The notes below the pieces were generated by a model. The model saw only the letters and a list, made by a program, of their open reading frames with translations, was not told the DNA's origin and made no database searches. From Acidobacteriota bacterium (GTDB taxonomy: Bacteria; Acidobacteriota; Blastocatellia; Pyrinomonadales; Pyrinomonadaceae): a DNA stretch of 5,834 nucleotides. The DNA lies in the NCBI GenBank assembly GCA_013698055.1, contig JACCVS010000723.1:1-5834 (forward strand). The letters run 5' to 3'. Below are positions 1 to 4,930 of the stretch, one piece after another (within the stretch, counting starts at the first letter, position 1; each line of letters opens with the position of its first letter). The position numbers were made by a program, and so were the translations under genes.

Positions 1-980
1 ACGCCGGGGCCGGATGTGCCCGTCAGGCCGATCTGTCCGGCGAAGCTCGCGCCGATGGCCGAGCAGACGGCAGCGATTTCGTCTTCGGCCTGAAACGTCT
101 TGACGCCAAAATTCTTGTGGCGGGCCAACTCGTGGAGAATGTCGGACGCGGGCGTAATCGGGTATGAGCCGTAGAAGAGCGGGCGACCAGACAGTTGAGA
201 AGCGGCAATGAAGCCAATGGCAGTCGCTTCATTGCCGGTGATCTTGCGGTACTTGCCCGGAGCAATCTGCGCTTTCTTAATCGTGAAGTGCGTCGTGAAA
301 ACTTCGGTGGTGTCGGCGAAGTTGTAGCCAGTCTTGAGCGCGATTTCGTTTGCCTTCAACACCTCGGGGTTTTTCGCAAACTTGTCATGAATCCATTTGA
401 CGGTCTGCTCCATCGGGCGGTCGTAAAGCCAGTAGAGTACGCCGAGCGCGAAGAAGTTCTTGCAGCGATCCATCTCCTTGCGCGATAGCTGGACGTTGCC
501 CTTGAGCGCGTTCATGTTGAGCGTCGTGATCGGGAGTTTATGGACGCGATAGCCTTTGAGCGAATCGTCTTCGAGCGGGTTCGATGTATACGCCGCGTGC
601 TCAAGATTGCCTTTCGTAAACTCATCCGTGTTGATGATGAGCGTGCCGCCATCTTCCAGATCGGAGAGATTGACTTTGAGCGCTGCCGGGTTCATGGCAA
701 TCAGCACGTTCGGCTCGTCGCCGGGCGTGCGTATGCCCTGGCTGGAAAAATTAAGCTGAAAGCCGGAGACACCGGGAAGACTTCCGGCAGGGGCGCGAAT
801 CTCTGCGGGGAAATCCGGCAGCGTCGAGATGTCGTTGCCGACCACCGCCGATGTGTTCGTAAACTGCGTGCCCGTCAATTGCATCCCATCGCCGGAATCT
901 CCGGCAAAGCGAATTGTGACGGTCTCCAACTCTTCCAGATTCTTATCTTGCTCAACGGGGTTTTCGATAACAGTGCTCAT
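1..980 (-). CDS. korA: 2-oxoglutarate:ferredoxin oxidoreductase, alpha subunit with fused gamma domain (partial, C-terminus beyond the left edge)
   Basis: The N-terminal 326 codons of a protein that in this family is usually about 600 residues. KorA with KorB performs CoA-dependent oxidative decarboxylation of a 2-oxoacid, passing electrons to ferredoxin, in the cytoplasm. Residues about 22-230 are the POR gamma-type domain: FAGDSGDGM at 25-33 and PAEIRAPAGSLPGVSGF at 58-74 are typical of the KorA branch rather than pyruvate oxidoreductases. From about residue 247 the alpha (pyrimidine-binding) domain starts, with YPITPASDIL at 273-282, AEDEIAA at 298-304 and TGTSGPG at 320-326. The start is the ATG at 980-978; an AGAGGA stretch lies about 13 nt upstream, which is a rather long spacing. 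It lies 118 nt downstream of the CBS-domain gene on the same strand. KorB should follow beyond the edge. Substrate preference is inferred from motif similarity; another 2-oxoacid is possible. Confidence 0.93.
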   Translation of the reverse strand, partial: MSTVIENPVEQDKNLEELETVTIRFAGDSGDGMQLTGTQFTNTSAVVGNDISTLPDFPAEIRAPAGSLPGVSGFQLNFSSQGIRTPGDEPNVLIAMNPAALKVNLSDLEDGGTLIINTDEFTKGNLEHAAYTSNPLEDDSLKGYRVHKLPITTLNMNALKGNVQLSRKEMDRCKNFFALGVLYWLYDRPMEQTVKWIHDKFAKNPEVLKANEIALKTGYNFADTTEVFTTHFTIKKAQIAPGKYRKITGNEATAIGFIAASQLSGRPLFYGSYPITPASDILHELARHKNFGVKTFQAEDEIAAVCSAIGASFAGQIGLTGTSGPG

Positions 981-1064
981 TACTTTATTCGTATCCTCTT
1001 TGCTAATGGGAGTTGTTCGGTAACGGGTAAGTGCGAATGAACCTGCAAGGCATTTGTCTTTACT

Positions 1065-1092
1065 TCATCCCTCATCCCTCATCCCTCATCCC
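1065..1092. repeat. Four perfect tandem copies of a heptamer; G-quadruplex motif on the minus strand
   Basis: TCATCCC is repeated four times without error on the plus strand. On the minus strand, the coding strand of the flanking genes, this gives four GGG runs separated by identical ATGA loops (plus-strand CCC runs at 1069-1071, 1076-1078, 1083-1085, 1090-1092). That fits the canonical G3-N1-7 quadruplex pattern. It sits 6 nt after the CBS gene stop codon and 88 nt before the korA start. Repeat and motif are seen directly; folding in vivo is inference. Confidence 0.9.
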
Positions 1093-1098
1093 TGCTCT

Positions 1099-1623
1099 TC
1101 ACCCTCCTTCGGGTGTGTCCATGACTTGGGCCGGGACGGGCGGCAAATTCATTGTCTCTTTCGGGTAGCTTTCGGCCAGGTAAGTGATGATATCGAAGAC
1201 GGAGATCGAGCCAACAAGCTGACCATCTTTGACCAGAGGAATGTTGCGATACCCCTTCTCATCCATGACGCGCACGGCGTCGCCAATCGTCGCGTCAGTG
1301 GTAAGCGTTTCAACCGCCGGAGACATCCACTCGCGGACTGGAGACTCCAAGTCAATTTGCTGGCCGACGATCTTGTTGAGCAGGTCACGCTCAGTGAAGA
1401 TGCCGACGATACCGCCTGCTTCTTCGCAAACGATGACGCAGCCGCCCTCGTCCTTTTTCATCTGTTCAATGGCTTCGGATAAAGGTGTGTTTCGGCGGAC
1501 GCAGAAGAAGTCATTCGTTTCGAGAAGCGTGACGCTATCCTGGCGCGCGCGGCGGGGTGCGTCCGTTTTGTCCGCAGGCGTCTGCGGCTCGCTCTTTTGC
1601 GTGGCGGGGTGTTCGGCTGACAT
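1099..1623 (-). CDS. Protein with two tandem CBS domains
   Basis: A 174-residue cytoplasmic protein consisting almost only of a CBS pair (Bateman module), a fold that typically senses adenine nucleotides or S-adenosylmethionine and regulates a partner. The first 30 residues are polar and probably disordered. CBS1 spans about 32-85 with GIVGIFTERDLL at 71-82; CBS2 spans about 99-153 with NIPLVKDGQLVGSISVFDI at 127-145. Each ends in the usual hydrophobic-G-x-[IS]-[ST]-x-x-D pattern. The C-terminal 20 residues are Pro-rich. The open frame extends 43 codons further upstream (to 1752), but the ATG at 1623-1621 is preferred: a GGAG lies 8 nt before it, and the upstream extension runs through a repeat and a promoter-like site. 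It sits between nifS and korA on the same strand. Ligand and target cannot be told; regulation of the neighbouring oxidoreductase is only a guess. Confidence 0.9.
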   Translation of the reverse strand: MSAEHPATQKSEPQTPADKTDAPRRARQDSVTLLETNDFFCVRRNTPLSEAIEQMKKDEGGCVIVCEEAGGIVGIFTERDLLNKIVGQQIDLESPVREWMSPAVETLTTDATIGDAVRVMDEKGYRNIPLVKDGQLVGSISVFDIITYLAESYPKETMNLPPVPAQVMDTPEGG

Positions 1624-1674
1624 CAGGGATGCTCCATCTCTGGTGGAAAATCTTGTGGTCTTGACCGAATTCAA

Positions 1675-1683
1675 ATTGTAACA
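1675..1683 (-). promoter_or_regulatory. Extended -10 promoter candidate for the CBS gene
   Basis: Read on the minus strand, TGTTACAAT combines the extended-minus-10 TG dinucleotide with TACAAT (five of six matches to TATAAT). Transcription would begin near 1668, giving a leader of about 45 nt before the ATG at 1623. No good -35 element is present at 16-18 nt, which is tolerated for extended -10 promoters. It suggests the CBS gene can be transcribed separately from nifU-nifS. Confidence 0.35.
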
Positions 1684-1700
1684 GCAAAGGCCGGCAAATA

Positions 1701-1756
1701 GTAAATGGTCAATGGTAATGGAAACAGCCTTCTTTCGTTGACCATTGATCATTTAC
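1701..1756. repeat. Inverted repeat overlapping the nifS stop codon, built of degenerate heptamers
   Basis: Arms 1701-1716 and 1741-1756 are 16 bp each with one mismatch (GTAAATGGTCAATGGT against GTAAATGATCAATGGT) around a 24-nt loop. The nifS stop (1755-1753) lies in one arm. Read on the minus strand, both arms consist of 7-bp units of the type ATTGACC / ATTTACC / ATTGATC. No T-run follows on either side, so it is not a classic intrinsic terminator. An intergenic repeat or an mRNA 3'-end stabilising hairpin is plausible. Confidence 0.75.
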
Positions 1757-2919
1757 CGCTTTATGTCTGGCGACATCTCTACGAGTTGAGAAATGATGCC
1801 GGGCAACCGGGCGAGCATATGGTTAATCTCGCTCTCAATGTTGTAGCGCCCCAGCGAGAAGCGGATTGAGCCTTGAGCCAGTGTGTAGGGCACGTTCATC
1901 GCGCGCAAGACAGCAGAAGAGACGTGCGATTCCGCATTGCAGGCCGAGCCGGTCGAAACGCAGATGCCCGCTTCATCCAGACGAGCGAGGATGCTCTCGC
2001 CTTCGATGTGTTCGAAGGAGATGTTTGTCGTGTTCGGCAGACGACGCTCGCGGTCGCTCGTGCCGTTCAATCGCGTGTTGGGAATTGTGGCGAGAATCGT
2101 GTCTTCCAGATGGTCGCGCAGATTGCGAATATTGGTGTGCCCGTCAAAGTTTCTCGCAAGCTCCGATGCTGCGCCAAGGGCGACGATGTACGGCAGGCTT
2201 TCCGTTCCCGCGCGCCTCCCGCGCTCCTGACCGCCGCCGATGAGATATGGCGCGAGCTTCACGCCGCTGCGAATGTAGAGCGCGCCGACGCCTTTCGGCG
2301 CATGAAACTTGTGGCCGGAGAGGGCGAACAAATCAACGTGTGTGTTGCGAAGATCAATCGGAATCTTGCCGACGGCCTGCACGCCGTCAACATGAAAGAC
2401 AGCTTCCGAATGCTCGCGCACTATTTTTCCGATCTCTTCAATCGGAAAGAGCACGCCCGTTTCGTTGTTCGCCAGCATCACGGAGACTACAGCCGTGCCG
2501 GGACGAAGCGCGGCGCGCAAATCTTCCAAGTTAAGCAAGCCTTCTTTATCAACATCGAGCCATGTAACTTCATAACCGTTTTTCTCTAACTTCTCGCACA
2601 GGTTTCTCACGGCTTCATGCTCGACGCGGGTGGTGACGAGATGACGCTTGTCAGGACGCTCTTCGAGCACGCCGCGAATCGCCCAGTTGTCGGACTCAGA
2701 ACCGCAAGAGGTGAAGACGATCTCCGAAGCGTCTGCCGCGCTTAATAGTTCTGCGACCTGCTCGCGCGCCCGCTCAACGCTGCGTCGCATTTCTCTCCCG
2801 AACGTATGCGCCGAAGACGGATTGCCATACGCTTCTGTGAGGTACGGACGCATGGCTTCAAAAACTTCGGGCGCGACGCGCGTGGTCGCGTTGTTATCGA
2901 GGTAAACGATTTCTTTCAT
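1753..2919 (-). CDS. nifS: Cysteine desulfurase, NifS/IscS type (class I)
   Basis: A complete 388-residue PLP enzyme, normal length for the family. It converts L-cysteine to L-alanine and leaves a persulfide on its active-site cysteine, handed to a scaffold protein for Fe-S assembly. Visible landmarks: VYLDNNATT at 5-13, YGNPSSAH at 31-38, H101 (stacks on PLP), NNETG at 151-155, HVDGVQ with D178 and Q181, and the PLP lysine K204 in SGHK. The catalytic C327 lies in STGSACNAE, followed by SHVSSAVLRAM, the class I (NifS/IscS) arrangement with a long mobile loop. RFSLGRYN lies at 353-360. The ATG at 2919 is one base after the nifU stop (TGA-A-ATG), so it is probably translationally coupled to nifU; an AGG about 11 nt upstream lies inside nifU. 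NifS rather than IscS is chosen because of the NifU-type partner, but no nitrogenase gene is visible, so the role is probably general Fe-S assembly. Confidence 0.95.
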   Translation of the reverse strand: MKEIVYLDNNATTRVAPEVFEAMRPYLTEAYGNPSSAHTFGREMRRSVERAREQVAELLSAADASEIVFTSCGSESDNWAIRGVLEERPDKRHLVTTRVEHEAVRNLCEKLEKNGYEVTWLDVDKEGLLNLEDLRAALRPGTAVVSVMLANNETGVLFPIEEIGKIVREHSEAVFHVDGVQAVGKIPIDLRNTHVDLFALSGHKFHAPKGVGALYIRSGVKLAPYLIGGGQERGRRAGTESLPYIVALGAASELARNFDGHTNIRNLRDHLEDTILATIPNTRLNGTSDRERRLPNTTNISFEHIEGESILARLDEAGICVSTGSACNAESHVSSAVLRAMNVPYTLAQGSIRFSLGRYNIESEINHMLARLPGIISQLVEMSPDIKR

Positions 2920-2920
2920 T

Positions 2921-3529
2921 TCATGATTTGCCTGTCTCTAAATGCATACTTTGAGCCTCGACGGTTCGCCAGTAATCATCGAGGATGTCCATGATGAGCG
3001 GGTGACATGATTGACAACCGCCGCCAGCGTGGCAGGCGCGCGTCACCTGCTCAATCGTATGGAGCGAGCGCGCCTCGATCACTTGCTCGATTGTCTTTTC
3101 CGATACGCAGAAGCAGGTGCAGATCAATGCCTCATCGCCCGCCCACTCTTCGCGCTTTGCATTGTGATAATTCATCAGAGCCGCAAGGAGCGCTTCGCGG
3201 CAAAGCGCAGGGCAGTGCTTTTTATCGGGTGGCAAATCTTCGAACCAGTCGGTGATGGCGCTTTCCCCGAGCGTGGCCGCTCTGCTGATTGCCATCTCCT
3301 GAATCGTCTCTGTCAGGACAGAAGCGGAAGCAATGAGAACTCCACAACCGACGGTCTTGAATTTTGCCTCGGTGATGCGTTGCTGTCGGGCATCAATCTT
3401 CAGCGACAGGCGCAGGATCGCGCCGCAGGTGAGCGACCCGGCTTGTCCGACAGCATTAGCTTCCCGCGCCTCGCCGACGTTGCGCGGATTCAGGAAATGC
3501 TCGTTGATGCGGTCGGGATAATATGGCAT
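2921..3529 (-). CDS. nifU: NifU-type Fe-S scaffold: IscU-like domain plus [2Fe-2S] BFD-like domain, no Nfu domain
   Basis: A 202-residue scaffold on which clusters are assembled from NifS-supplied sulfur. Residues 1-125 form the IscU/NifU-N domain, with YPDRINEHFLNPRNVG at 4-19 and scaffold cysteines C35 (LTCGA), C62 (VGCGV) and C106 (KKHC), matching the numbering known for Azotobacter NifU. Residues 134-185 form the central ferredoxin (BFD-like) domain with C137, C139, C172 and C175 (CTCFC and GGGCQSC), again at the classical positions. The C-terminal Nfu domain of full NifU (about 310 residues) is absent; the protein ends after a short tail. Oddities: the conserved Asp at position 37 is Ala, and extra cysteines occur at C110, C141 and C166. 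The ATG at 3529 gives a natural N-terminus; no strong ribosome binding site precedes it. First gene of the minus-strand run, one base from nifS. Confidence 0.93.
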   Translation of the reverse strand: MPYYPDRINEHFLNPRNVGEAREANAVGQAGSLTCGAILRLSLKIDARQQRITEAKFKTVGCGVLIASASVLTETIQEMAISRAATLGESAITDWFEDLPPDKKHCPALCREALLAALMNYHNAKREEWAGDEALICTCFCVSEKTIEQVIEARSLHTIEQVTRACHAGGGCQSCHPLIMDILDDYWRTVEAQSMHLETGKS

Positions 3530-3831
3530 TGCGTAGATAGAATTTTCGCGCGAAGAATCGGGCAGAAGCGTAACTTCGCGGCTCTTCGTTTGTCAAAAAC
3601 AGGTGTAGGCGTTTGAGTTGCTTTGCACCGGATCACGCGCTTTTCGCAGACCGTCGGGCTTGCGGTTTTTAAGCTTTTGTTTGGCGCTGGCCTATGCTGC
3701 GAAATGGGGTAATCTGTGGCGGCGATTAGTAGGTGTAATAGTAGTTGGATACCTTCTGTTGGTGTAAGATACCAGAGGAACTAAACTATCGCGGCATTAT
3801 GTAGCTAACCTCAAATCTAAGGAGAAAACTG
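3530..3831. other. Intergenic region upstream of nifU
   Basis: About 300 nt without a convincing gene; open frames here are short or are extensions of shadows of nifU. It should hold the nifU promoter on the minus strand: a consensus-like TTGACA lies at 3596-3591, but there is no good -10 at 16-18 nt. On the plus strand it forms the upstream region of the short signal-peptide-like reading frame at 3832; a TAAGAT at 3765-3770 could be its -10, without a clear -35. Confidence 0.5.
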
Positions 3832-3912
3832 ATGAAACTCACAAAAAAGTTAGTGGCGTCAATTTTATTTCTTATCGCCCGAGAACACCACCGACTGTTG
3901 GGCACCTTATAA
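3832..3912 (+). pseudogene. Probable remnant of a secreted-protein gene (26 codons, signal-peptide-like start)
   Basis: A near-perfect ribosome binding site (AAGGAG, 3819-3824) lies 7 nt before an ATG that opens MKLTKKLVASILFLIA, a textbook signal-peptide start: two lysine pairs then a hydrophobic core. After residue 16 the character changes abruptly to REHHRLLGTL and a TAA stop, with no Ala-x-Ala cleavage site and no mature domain. The change falls about 10 nt before an inverted repeat (3891-3953), suggesting the body of the gene was deleted or displaced. Alternatives are a genuine tiny membrane peptide or a leader peptide. The ribosome binding site and the sequence are seen; the remnant interpretation is inference. 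Confidence 0.4.
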
Positions 3913-3953
3913 TTGGCAGTTTCTTTAGCAAATTAAAAGTGCTCAACAGTCGG
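3891..3953. repeat. 15-bp inverted repeat with 33-nt loop
   Basis: Arms CCGACTGTTGGGCAC (3891-3905) and GTGCTCAACAGTCGG (3939-3953) pair over 15 bp with one mismatch, which becomes a G-U wobble in plus-strand RNA. The loop is AT-rich. It lies 27 nt downstream of the stop of the small membrane-protein gene and overlaps the end of the 26-codon frame. There is no T-run after either arm, so it is at best a non-canonical terminator. It could equally be the ends of a small miniature element or a deletion scar; no target-site duplication is evident. Confidence 0.7.
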
Positions 3954-3980
3954 ATTATCAGGTCGCTGATTGCTTTCCAA

Positions 3981-4319
3981 CTACTCTTTCTTAATGACGG
4001 TTTCACGCTCATGAACGACCGCCGTCCGATCACGCCCGCCCCTGCGTGAAGCTAAGACGGCTATGAGTATTATTGCCAGCAGGGCAACCCCGCCCAGGAT
4101 GAGCCAGAATGGGTCTAACCACGTCGTCTTGGTTTGCGTTGTCGTCTTCGTAGTCTGTGTGCTGGCGCTGCCACCGCCTCCCTGAGCAGGTTGGCTGGTT
4201 GGCGCTGTGGTCGTCTGTGAATTGTTTTGTGCCGATACGGTCGCTGCCAACGGCATAAAGGCTAAACCGATGATTAACAGGGATGCCCTTATCATTATGG
4301 ACAGGTTAAAGGATTTCAT
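3981..4319 (-). CDS. Small protein with signal peptide, Thr/Gln-rich linker and one transmembrane helix
   Basis: 112 residues, family not recognised. Residues 1-30 are a signal peptide (K2, R11, hydrophobic LLIIGLAFMPLAA, cleavage probably after VSA at 28-30). Residues 31-66 are a low-complexity linker rich in Thr, Gln, Ser and Gly with a GGGG run at 47-50. After WLDP (67-70), residues 71-90 form a strongly hydrophobic transmembrane helix, followed by RRGGRDR (92-98) and a charged tail ending in KKE. The basic residues after the helix predict an inside C-terminus and an exported linker. The ATG at 4319 is preferred over ATGs at 4328 and 4367: the GAGGAG site ends 10 nt before it, while the 4328 ATG overlaps that site too closely. 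If the hydrophobic N-terminus is not cleaved, it could be a two-helix membrane protein. No functional residues are identifiable. Confidence 0.75.
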   Translation of the reverse strand: MKSFNLSIMIRASLLIIGLAFMPLAATVSAQNNSQTTTAPTSQPAQGGGGSASTQTTKTTTQTKTTWLDPFWLILGGVALLAIILIAVLASRRGGRDRTAVVHERETVIKKE

Positions 4320-4350
4320 AGTCAACATTCTCCTCTTTCGTGATTGGTCC

Positions 4351-4366
4351 TGCCTTAATACAGGCA
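4351..4366. repeat. Short inverted repeat in the leader of the small membrane-protein gene
   Basis: TGCCT (4351-4355) and AGGCA (4362-4366) form a perfect 5-bp dyad with a 6-nt centre, about 32 nt upstream of the ATG at 4319. It could be an operator or a small leader hairpin; five base pairs alone are weak evidence. Confidence 0.3.
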
Positions 4367-4432
4367 AGCCACGTCGCTTTATCTTGAGCGTAGGGGTAAC
4401 TTCGTTGGGGGCAATTTTGTGCCGACAGGCTG

Positions 4433-4461
4433 GTTTTACGCCAATAAGAGTGGCAAGTCAA
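4433..4461 (-). promoter_or_regulatory. Sigma70-like promoter candidate for the small membrane-protein gene
   Basis: On the minus strand TTGACT (4461-4456, five of six to consensus) and TAAAAC (4438-4433, four of six) are separated by exactly 17 nt. Transcription would start near 4426, leaving a leader of about 107 nt that includes the dyad at 4351-4366. Orientation and spacing fit; the match is by eye only. Confidence 0.4.
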
Positions 4462-4603
4462 TCAACAGTAAACTGCTTTAAAATTGGGTTGGAAAGCGAA
4501 GAAGTGTAGCTGGTCTCTCTATAAGTCGTAAAATGTTATGTTTCAAATGCCTGAGGTAAACTAACTTTGTCGTGTGTCGCCTTAATATATGACAGTAACA
4601 TCC

Positions 4604-4616
4604 TCAGCGACGCTGA
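4604..4616. promoter_or_regulatory. 13-bp perfect dyad, possible operator or hairpin
   Basis: TCAGCG-A-CGCTGA is a perfect odd-centred palindrome in an AT-rich surrounding. This symmetry fits a dimeric transcription-factor site, but it does not match an operator I can name. It lies more than 300 nt upstream of mrp and about 285 nt upstream of the small membrane-protein start, so which gene it could serve is unclear. Confidence 0.3.
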
Positions 4617-4620
4617 ACAA

Positions 4621-4854
4621 TTAATCTTTAGCACCCCTGCTTAGATTCAGGTTCACTGCTCCGCACGGGTGCAAAAGAGCTTTATCTATCTCTGACTCAT
4701 TAGGTATACACAACGCCGGAGGAGAAGCAGCGGAAGGATTTATTATTTTTCTCGCCGCGCGAGCGGCGCATTCAGAAACACGCTTCATCTCATATACCCG
4801 GAAGCGATAGTTGGCTGAATCCGGTGAAATGACAAAACCGCTCATTTCCGGCAT
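4621..4854 (-). CDS. Doubtful hypothetical 77-codon open frame
   Basis: An open frame from ATG at 4854 to TAA at 4621, starting MPEMSGFVISPDSANYRF. It contains no recognisable domain, signal peptide or membrane segment. No ribosome binding site precedes the ATG, and its codon choice is mixed (AGA, ATA, CTA, TCA), unlike the neighbouring genes. Three inverted repeats fall inside it, which favours a structured non-coding region. It could also be a remnant of a decayed gene. Kept only because it is the longest frame in the interval. Confidence 0.18.
   Translation of the reverse strand: MPEMSGFVISPDSANYRFRVYEMKRVSECAARAARKIINPSAASPPALCIPNESEIDKALLHPCGAVNLNLSRGAKD
4631..4672. repeat. 6-bp inverted repeat with 30-nt loop
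   Basis: GCACCC (4631-4636) and GGGTGC (4667-4672) are perfectly complementary. Alone this is short, but it is one of four dyads within 260 nt. Confidence 0.35.
4753..4768. repeat. GC-rich hairpin with GNRA tetraloop
   Basis: CGCCGC (4753-4758), loop GCGA (4759-4762), GCGGCG (4763-4768): a perfect six G-C pair stem closed, on the plus strand, by a GNRA-class tetraloop. The T-rich run lies upstream rather than downstream on the plus strand, so it is not an intrinsic terminator in either direction. Confidence 0.6.
4821..4851. repeat. Stem-loop with 2-nt bulge upstream of mrp
   Basis: CCGG plus AAATGA (4821-4824, 4827-4832) pairs with TCATTTCCGG (4842-4851), giving ten base pairs interrupted by a two-base bulge (TG) around a 9-nt loop. 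It ends 80 nt before the mrp start and 10 nt before the mrp promoter candidate. Confidence 0.5.
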
Positions 4855-4860
4855 AATTAC

Positions 4861-4888
4861 TTCAAATCATGTTACTTTAGAGTATATC
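4861..4888 (+). promoter_or_regulatory. Promoter candidate for mrp
   Basis: TTCAAA (4861-4866, four of six) and TATATC (4883-4888, four of six) are 16 nt apart, in the AT-rich stretch just before mrp. Transcription would start near 4895, leaving a leader of about 36 nt. Weak match by eye; chosen mainly for position. Confidence 0.3.
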
Positions 4889-4930
4889 GTTTACGCTCGG
4901 AGTTGGCGACTAAGATTAAGATACTTATTT

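Larger units (their letters stand above)
4368..4930. other. 563-nt intergenic region before mrp, AT-rich and rich in stem-loops
   Basis: No convincing protein gene. The minus-strand side holds a promoter candidate for the small membrane protein (4433-4461). Between 4600 and 4860 there are four inverted repeats, listed separately, including one closed by a GCGA (GNRA) tetraloop. The last 70 nt should contain the mrp promoter. A 77-codon frame on the minus strand (4854-4621) is the only open frame of note and is doubtful. Confidence 0.6.

Noticed and set aside
195..1040. Several plus-strand open frames of 64-166 codons
   Set aside because: They are antisense to korA, whose frame matches its family over all 326 visible codons; the plus-strand translations are basic, Arg-rich and unlike real proteins.
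1624..1752. 43-codon N-terminal extension of the CBS protein
   Set aside because: It begins in the inverted repeat and runs across the extended -10 candidate; the internal ATG at 1623 has a well-spaced GGAG, and the extension is not like a CBS protein N-terminus.
1753..3529. Nitrogen-fixation cluster
   Set aside because: nifU and nifS are present, but no nitrogenase or other nif gene is visible; this pair is also used for general Fe-S assembly in many bacteria.
3568..3596. Sigma70 promoter for nifU from TTGACA (3596-3591)
   Set aside because: The -35 is perfect but the hexamers at 16-18 nt (GTTACG, TTACGC, TACGCT) match TATAAT in three positions at most, so I do not list it as a feature.
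1866..3616. Plus-strand open frames of up to 238 codons opposite nifS and nifU
   Set aside because: Shadows of nifS and nifU; the minus-strand products carry all catalytic and cluster-binding residues.
3650..3670. Intrinsic terminator on the plus strand (ACCG...CGGTTTTT)
   Set aside because: The stem is only four to five pairs with a 9-nt loop, and there is no plus-strand gene upstream to terminate.
4207..4509. Plus-strand 100-codon open frame
   Set aside because: Begins inside the small membrane-protein gene on the opposite strand, has no ribosome binding site and no recognisable domain.
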